NCBI RefSeq assembly: GCF_034702125.1
Contig: NC_085880.1
Span: forward strand, 10,372,177-10,436,176
DNA from: Engraulis encrasicolus
Lineage: Eukaryota; Chordata; Actinopteri; Clupeiformes; Engraulidae
Direction of reading: 5' to 3'
Length of the DNA stretch: 64,000 bases
Shown one piece after another: positions 56,839 to 64,000 of the stretch; position 1 is the stretch's first letter; each line of letters starts with the position of its first letter. Below the pieces are notes generated by a model that saw only the letters and a program-made list of their open reading frames with translations, did not search any database and was not told where the DNA came from. Both the position numbers and the translations under genes were made by a program.

Positions 56839-59800
56839 GCCCTAGCAAATAAACTCATTGAATACTGTATTGCCACTACCATAGTCTGAGGTGACCCAGT
56901 GTCACGGAGGACAACTAGCAGAGTGTGGCATGGAACGTTACCTCCCTCCCGAAGCCTCATACAGTATCGGTAGCCCTGGACTATTGGACTGGCCCTTTAG
57001 TCCAGCGGTATCATGCTATCAAGCGGGGTCACCCACACTGATGTGGTGCCAAGTTCGCAGCCCCGATGGGAACAAACTGCGCAGTAATACGTCCCGTCAC
57101 ACCAGTCCCTGTATTAATATTGGGGCCCTTGGCAGTTGCTGGTGTTGGAGGCCTGGGCGAGATGGCAAAACAATTTCCCATCTTTGCCAACACAAATTTT
57201 TAACATAGAATAGGGTAGTAGACATTTGAAAATCTCAACTTCTCTTTTATTGACTGTGCACACGGAAACACACAGGGGACCCATGTGTGAATGCACACAG
57301 TAGAATGCACAGAATGTAACGAAAATATTAAAATACTGAATTCACAAAATGACAACTTTTACAGAGACATGTACAGAGAGAAAGGCCTGCATGCATAGCA
57401 TCTTGAATAGATGTTTTCATATGACATACACACTGCATTAGTAACAGTGTTCACAATATCACCTGTGGTGACAAATGTATTGACTTTTCTTGTGAACTTC
57501 AGTAAAATTTAGAACTATTTCATCGTGTCTGGCATTTGGAATATGGGATGTAGGCGGTCACAAAAATAAATGGTCACAAATGATATGTAAAAGTTTGGGA
57601 AGCTGAGTTACAGTCTCTCTGGGCCTAGAGCTTGTCTCCACTCCGCTATGCCTCTCTTTACTCTATGTGTCCACCTGCGGGCCCTTATTTTGCCATTTGT
57701 TAGCTAATTTCTACTTGACTCTCTCTGTGTTTTATCAAAAAAATATATTGTTATACATATTGTTATATCCTGTCTAATTCCCATTCTTTTACATAAGCCA
57801 GTGCCGTGATTGGCAAGCCAAGGAAAATATACAGAGCACATTATGAGTTTTCTATGGTAGCAGTGGTTTTAGACATGACGTGTTAGATGAGGAAAGTTGG
57901 AGACTTTTGAACAATCAGGAAACAATGCCCTGTTTATTATTATATCTTGTCTAACTCTATTTTGTCCCAGGCTGTTTTAAAATCTAAAACTTGTGTCCAC
58001 TTCACTTTATTGTCGAGGTCTCTGAAAGGAGAGCAAATAATTCAGTGTAGCCTTTACTGCCCTCTGCCATTTACACAACAGAAGATCACCAGTGATGAAG
58101 TGACTACAGTTCATGTGAACAGATTTTCACATTTCAATATGTCTTGTTCTTTTTAAACCTTTTAATGTTTCCATGTATTTTATTGCTCAAATGTTGATTT
58201 TAGCATTTTGTTCTCTGTATGAAATGTACTAAACAAAACATGCTCATCATGCCTAAAGTAGAATTAAAATATTATTTTTCTTTTGTCAAAGATCTTTATT
58301 TCTGACATTTATGTTGAAAGCTACTAATGTTCTTACAACGTAATTTTCTTCACCATATTTACAACAAGCTCACGGTAATTGCCATTGTAAATTCAGATAC
58401 CATCAAAAAAGCTAAAGCATCCAATCTAAATGACTATTATGTATAATACATGTAGTGATAAATAACCATTAAGGTGAACTTTCCAGTGTAGGTAGCCAAA
58501 TGCAGTCTGCAGACATACCATACCTATTTATCCAAATGGAAACTATTTACTCCATTAAGACACAGTGTTATAAATGTGTGGTTTCCAGAATGGCAATGAC
58601 CAAGTCGTAGCGCATTACTATAGGCCTTGTGTTATGCCATAGTAATGTCATACTAGTTCACTTCTCAATGTCTATTACAACATTCCACTGGTGGAACAGC
58701 GCACATTATGGAGCTACAGAAATCCAGATGCAGAGTTAAGACTTTCAGCATTTGAAATCCTAAACTCTGTTGAGATTGCAATCCCTCACAGTACCACACT
58801 GTAAATGACAGCAACAGTTTTCGTTTATCCTCATCATTGAAGACTGAGGACACAAGTGTTTTACACTGGCACCATCTAGTGGTCAGACTATGTAACATGT
58901 TTTCCTCCCTGCAACACCAAGGGTTTAACATTTACGGTATTTACACTTCTAGGTTTGACCTGATTTAGGAGTACCAATGCTTTATTATATTAGTGTGATT
59001 CTGTAAGTGAAAGACCTACTTCTGTAATGTAGAGTTCAGTAAAATCATTGTATGAGTTTGTGATGTCAGCACACTATGACACTCCAACCATGACAGCTGT
59101 TAAAAAAATACCATATACACTCATACACACGCTCACTCACACACATATACTCATAAATGCACATGATGCCGATATTTACCTGTTGCCTATATGGCAAAGA
59201 TCATTCTAGATGGATCCACAACACACATGAAACATGGGAAATTTCATTTTGCACCCTCCCTCCAGGCCACACAGAATATAAGTCATTCAACTTGATTTAG
59301 TGGTCAGCTCGAAACACAGTGTGGTATGGGGGTGCAGGAGTGCCTTAGTTATTGTTCTTTTATGATGTGGAGAGTCAGAATGAATGGTGAATGATAATGA
59401 TTGAACCGCATGCACATCTACCAAGGCTTTATATTTTGGAGGACAGCCTTCAGACATCGTCATGTAATGATGGCAAATTGCATTATCTACTATGTTCCAA
59501 CAGTTTGGCTCAATCATTAGAATAACCATATACTAAAATGGCCAACTTGCAGTCAGGATCTGTCACATACTAAGCATAAAACAAAAAGGAAAACATAATG
59601 AAGAAGATACCTACTAGTTGAGCGGCTGAAATCAAGTCTAGGACAAAAAAAGAAAGTTGTGTTTTTATACACAATCATGTCACTAACATACTGTTAAGTG
59701 TCCTCCTTCATCATATATTTAGCATCATCATATATTTTTGCATGTGTGCAATTTTAAATTAGTAAACATTTCCTCAAAACAGTGTTTTGGCTTGGTTTAA

Positions 59801-60212
59801 ACAACTGATGTATTATTTTCACAATGCTCCATCTTATTAATGGATTGAATGTTTTGAAAATGACAGCATTTTGTTTTTACAAACAAAACACCAAGTGTCT
59901 CAACCTTTTTGGAATCTGCTTGTTTTTAGTCTGTTTTCACAAACCGTTAAACTTGACTCAGCTCCAACATGTGGACATGGGCGCATCTGGTCTCCAGGCT
60001 AGACAGGCAGCCCCTTGGGGCCCTCAAGTCACTAGATAGCGAACTACACCTCACATTTTAAACTACAGTAGACTAGCGGGGATTTGTTTTCTAATGTTCA
60101 TTCCTCTGAATTTTTGCTTGTGTGGGGCCGCAAATTATCATAGAATCGTCACAGCATGCGGGAACAGTGCAGACCTGAAGTCATCACAAACATTGAACAA
60201 GTCCCAAATGTA
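56839..60212. other. Long AT-rich gene-free stretch
   Basis: About 3.4 kb without microsatellites or clear transposon ends. Short open frames only. A CTCF-like motif lies at 58867-58885. Confidence 0.4.
58867..58885 (-). promoter_or_regulatory. Candidate CTCF site
   Basis: TGGCACCATCTAGTGGTCA shares CTAGTGGTCA with the motif at 44954-44971, and has the same orientation. Support is by motif only. Confidence 0.35.
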
Positions 60213-60220
60213 CATACACA

Positions 60221-60650
60221 CAGGGCTGTAAATTAGCTTTTGTCACCACCAGCCAAAATGGTAAATTTTAACCTTAGATCAATGTTTCTCAACCTTTTTT
60301 TTACAAACGCCCCCATGGCCTCATCGCAAGCCTCCCAACGCCCCCTAGACATCATCATACGCCTGACAACGCCCTGTTAGTATTAAAAAATTAAATGGAC
60401 TAATGCCCCTCAATGGCAACTAAGCACCGCCCCTCTCAGCTGTATCTTTCTCAACGCCCCCCTGGAGCTCCCCAACTATCCCTGGGGGGCTTTACCGCCC
60501 CCGTTGAGAAACACTATCTTAGATGTTAATCTTACTAACCAAACACACACTCACTGATGAGTAAAAGTGGCTAGTAAGATGTATTTATTACCAGCCAAAC
60601 CAAATTTTCACAAGCATTTGGCCAGTTGCGGGTGTTAATTTAGAGCCCTG
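60221..60650 (+). mobile_element. Short internally deleted relative of the 1.5-kb hAT-like element
   Basis: Left end CAGGGCTGTAAATTAGC, right end GTTAATTTAGAGCCCTG, with flanks CATACACA (60213-60220) and CATGCACA (60651-60658), seven of eight identical. It keeps the CACCACCAGCCAAA and ACCAGCCAAA subterminal motifs but lacks the 1-kb interior. A second MITE (60280-60516) sits inside. Confidence 0.85.
60280..60516. mobile_element. hAT-like MITE nested in another MITE
   Basis: Left end CAATGTTTCTCAACC, right end CGTTGAGAAACACTA. Flanks CCTTAGAT (60272-60279) and TCTTAGAT (60517-60524) match at seven of eight bases. The body repeats AACGCCCCC motifs. Confidence 0.85.
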
Positions 60651-60658
60651 CATGCACA

Positions 60659-61815
60659 TTCAGACAAAACCATCCAGACAGTACATACGCCACGTAATCA
60701 GACAGTCAGATAGGCCCTACTACTACTGTATTTGGGTGGTTGACGTTTAAGGGTTAAAGGGTTAAAGGGTTTAAGGGCGTAACGCAAAAAAAAAAAAAAG
60801 TTTTTCCAATTCCTGAAAAAAACGATGGGAAAATTTGGAAAAAAAAAATAGAAAAAATAAAGCTCATAGTGGTCCGTGGAATTTCGCCTAATTTTTGCCA
60901 TTTTGGGGAAAATGTGGCCTGCGGTGTGACATCCTTGGTGTGACATTTCTGTAAGATACAATAAAATTATTAATATTCTGCACAAACATATCCCCCATGC
61001 TCTTTGTACTATTGTTCCTTTAACCCCCACCCCACACACACACTACTACCCACCCGCACCCCCACACACACCCACACCCACACACGCCTATGCATTGTAC
61101 AGGCAGATTACTGTGATTTCACTGCATGGTTTCACTGTATTACTTGTAATAATTGTGTGAATGTGACAAAAACATCTCCTGGTATCCTTATATCATTGCA
61201 TGATACATGAAAAACAAGTAAGGCTTGAGTAACACATTGCATAAGCATGTCACACCACATGACATGAAGTCACACCACAGGAAATTCACTGCATTGTGGC
61301 CATTTTAATCCTTTTGTATACATGACTGACCTCTGAGATCATGCTAACTAGATAATGGTATTGTGTTTAATCTTAATATGTGTTTTCATTTATAAAAAAC
61401 TTTTTTCTCCTTCTATAAGAGCAGTCACACCACAGGACACCATAAAATGAACCTAAGCATTGAGTGACAGAAACATTGCAATATGTAGACATATTAAGAG
61501 CTGTTTAAAAAAATGTTTCATTTTTTTTATTATATTAGAAATGAATGTTATTTGAAAAATGCAATTAATTTGATGTAATTTGATATTAATTTAAAACAAT
61601 AATTTTCTTCTATGTACTTATGGTATGCCGACTGCTGGATCTCCTGCCGTAACTAATGTATACAATGTCCAGTTGTTTATTGTGATAACATGTCTCATTA
61701 GCTGAAGATTGCTAGCTATCAATGCAAAATTTCATCGTCAAAACCATGGAACAAAAAGTTCATTCCGAATGCAGATTTTTTTTTCAATAAGGCTATTTGC
61801 ACTCACTGCTATTTG
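60659..61815. other. Intergenic DNA with A-rich and CA-rich patches
   Basis: A short TTAAAGGG tandem (60746-60775), A-runs at 60786-60845 and CACACCC patches at 61030-61085. No gene. Confidence 0.4.
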
Positions 61816-61890
61816 CTGCATCTTGCGGGCCGAATATAATTGATGGCGGGCCAGATTTGGCCCCCGGGCCGCTAATTGCCTACCCCTGTT
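61816..61890. repeat. Right end of a hAT-like MITE
   Basis: GGCCCCCGGGCCGCTAATTG and ATTGCCTACCCCTG resemble the right end of 15477-15713. I could not find the matching left end. Confidence 0.5.
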
Positions 61891-62093
61891 TTAGAGTTCT
61901 GATGTATCTTGGCTTCATGGTTTTGTGGCTAATGTCGTAATGGATGATTAGGAGGCTGTGTACATGAGTCATAGAGGTAAAAAAAGAGACTATAGTGGCC
62001 ATGTCCCAATTCTCACGGCAATCCTGGCAGCCATTATAGGTAGGTAGGCCTGAGCAGTGTAAAGTAATGGCGTAACCACTGTCAAAAAATGGC

Positions 62094-62223
62094 GTAAAGG
62101 TGCCGTGTGTAGGATGGTGGCCAGAGTAGGTATTGCAACCATGCTGCTAATTAAAACTGTGTGAATGGGCAGCATGGATTCTGGAAAGAAACTGCTGAAA
62201 AATATTGCTCAGTGCACCTTTAA
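62094..62223. mobile_element. TTAA-type MITE, GGTGCACTGTG family, deleted copy
   Basis: Left end AGGTGCCGTGTGTAGGATGG, right end CAGTGCACCT followed by TTAA (62220-62223). The 130 bp correspond to the two ends of the copy at 12557-12914, with the middle missing. Confidence 0.75.
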
Positions 62224-62302
62224 TTCTATATAAGACTATAGAAGGACAATAGTTGGACTGTGCGGCTAAACGTGTACCTAACTAAAATGACAACCAGATT
62301 AA

Positions 62303-62569
62303 GAAATACTTCAGAGATGTTGGCGATGGGTTGGCCACACTCTGCAAAAGCCCACCTCCAACACCACTAGGCAAGCCATCACATGGAATCCACAAGGAAA
62401 GAGGAAGCAAGGCAGACCAAGAAACAAATGGCGTCGTGATCTACAGGCTGACTACAAGAGGGCAGGGTACACCTGGGAACAACTAGAGAGACTTGCACAG
62501 GACAGAGGTGCCTGGAGAAACCTTGTTGGTGGCCTATACCCCAGGGGTAATAGGTGTAAGTGTAACTAA
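62303..62569 (+). pseudogene. RTE-like LINE C-terminal fragment
   Basis: An open frame without ATG ends at TAA (62567-62569). It contains RCWRWVGHTLQKP, TRQAITWNPQGKRKQGRPR, KWRRDLQADYKRAGYTWEQ and LAQDRGAWRNLV, the conserved tail of RTE/craniate-type LINE ORF2 proteins after the reverse transcriptase. The upstream stop at 62300-62302 and the absence of any reverse transcriptase show it is a 5'-truncated remnant. Not a host gene. Confidence 0.85.
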
Positions 62570-62796
62570 AATGACCTTTTAAAAAATATTTTATCGATTC
62601 ACATGATTTAAGAAGATATTGAGCTTGACATTTAAAGTATTGTCCTTGATTAATAGAATTTAGTCTTTCACATGCTTTTTTCAAAACCTAGCTGTTGTTG
62701 ACCCAATAAGTCACTAATTATTTTCCTAGCCGTTTCTTTCAAGGTGCTTTAGTAAACCTGCTCCAATTACTTTGAGGCATGTTGCTATTATAAAGT

Positions 62797-62945
<149 letters not shown>

Positions 62946-63036
62946 CCTTGCTTCCATTGAATTTATTATGAGTCAAGATTTGTAATGAGCTCCTGAAAAT
63001 GTCCCACTCTCTCAACATTTAATGTATTGACATGGG

Positions 63037-63214
63037 CAGGGCTGCTGACAGCTTTGGCCAGGCCCAGGTCAAAATCATCTGAATGGGGCCCCCACCCATT
63101 ACATGCAATGGAATGAGGACCCATGTATGGGCCCCCACTGTCTCTGGGCCCGGGACAACTGATCCCTTGCCCATATACTCCGTATAGCCGCGTTCTACGT
63201 AGACTACACCACTG
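63037..63214 (+). repeat. Dispersed GC-rich repeat joined to a MITE right end
   Basis: Begins CAGGGCTGCTGACAGCTTTG as in 3712-3843. From about 63175 it continues with ACTCCGTATAGCCGCGTTCTA and GTAGACTACACCACTG, the right end of the element at 12967-13424. Two families are fused here. Confidence 0.65.
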
Positions 63215-64000
63215 ATTGTATTGTATTCTAATATGACCTTTTTGCAAACCATAAAACTTGGAATTGCATTTACTACATCCATGCTCTTTAGAGAACCATT
63301 ATGAGCCCCAAGTATGTGATTATTTAACCGGGATAGACAGCAACAAAACAGCTTGTTAGTAACATCGCATTTGTTCCCCTCTCTTCTGCGCACGTTAGTA
63401 CCAGAGATTCTTTAAGTATATAGTATCAGAGATATGCCAACATAATGGGTTTCTATGGGCACCTAAAGTGACCAGGTTCCGGTCTGCCAAAAGGGGTGTG
63501 TCATAATGCTCCTAGAATGAATAGAACAGTCCTTAGGTCTGCCTAAAGGGGGATACCCCCCCCTCCCCCTTGCAATAGTAGAACCCGGAAACAATGGGCC
63601 AATGGAACCTCACTCTCTCTACTCTCTGATAGTACTGCCAGTGCTGTGGTAATTGCTAGTACAGGCTACACTTAACTTTTTAGTTTGTTACTTGGTGGCC
63701 TAGTTGCACTAAACATTTGGCTGTGAGAGCCACAAAAGACCCGAAACTGCATAGGATGAATGTTAAATCCCACCATCAAATCCCACCATCAAATCCCACC
63801 CTCTCCCTACATCTCCATCCATGGCTGAAGTGCCCTTGAGCAATATCCAGGCTCCGCCCTCGTATTGACGCAACACCTTTGACTGTTTAGCAACTACTCA
63901 AGCAAAAAGCTTGTTCAGGTACAATCTGAGCTCCGCTGGGCTGGGGAACTCCACTTTGACGGGAACCAATCAACTTTGAGCATCTCCAACGGTCCTGGGT
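63215..64000. other. Intergenic DNA with a SINE fragment
   Basis: At 63755-63805 AAATCCCACCATC is tandemly repeated. At about 63795-63850 CTCCATCCATGGCTGAAGTG and CCCTTGAGCAA match the inverted body of the SINE at 44029-44247. Nothing else is recognised. Confidence 0.5.

Noticed and set aside
60740..60776. Telomere-like TTAAAGGG tandem
   Set aside because: Only about four imperfect units, and the unit is not the vertebrate TTAGGG.

Overview
The window looks like a teleost fish genomic segment with one recognisable host gene, a two-exon six2 homeobox gene on the + strand (coding exons 30870-31429 and 33169-33478). The case for a fish rests on the six2 protein, on L2-type LINEs ending in short TTGCC or AATGT tandem tails, on tRNA-derived SINEs of fish type, on many hAT-like and TTAA-target MITEs, and on an extreme density of long (GT)n, (CT)n and (GA)n arrays. 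The species cannot be fixed from sequence alone.

Layout. 1-9500: non-coding DNA with many microsatellites and one CT-rich minisatellite. 9542-12429: a three-deep nest of transposons, with two TTAA-flanked foldback elements inside each other and a 1.5-kb hAT-like element inside those. 12550-16450: more MITEs, one of which carries a hairpin repeat. 16650-18554: a 5'-truncated, frame-broken L2-like LINE. 19461-20949: a second 1.5-kb hAT-like element. 21000-27900: microsatellites and a SINE split by a MITE. 27900-30869: almost repeat-free DNA leading to the six2 promoter. 30870-34080: six2. 34100-40240: again mostly repeat-free. 40240-64000: repeat-rich intergenic DNA with further MITEs, a second decayed L2 split by a MITE, an RTE-like LINE tail and CTCF-like motifs.

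How it fits together. The gene-sized open frames in this window, apart from six2 and the LINE remnants, are translations of simple repeats. The unusual content is architectural. At least ten elements have perfect or near-perfect 8-bp target duplications readable by eye, four or more have TTAA ends, and five are nested inside other repeats. The repeat-poor stretches around six2 are where developmental enhancers would be expected. In mammals six2 lies tail-to-tail with six3, so the right half of this window probably runs toward six3 and the boundary between their regulatory domains; this is inference from known synteny, as no six3 sequence is present here.
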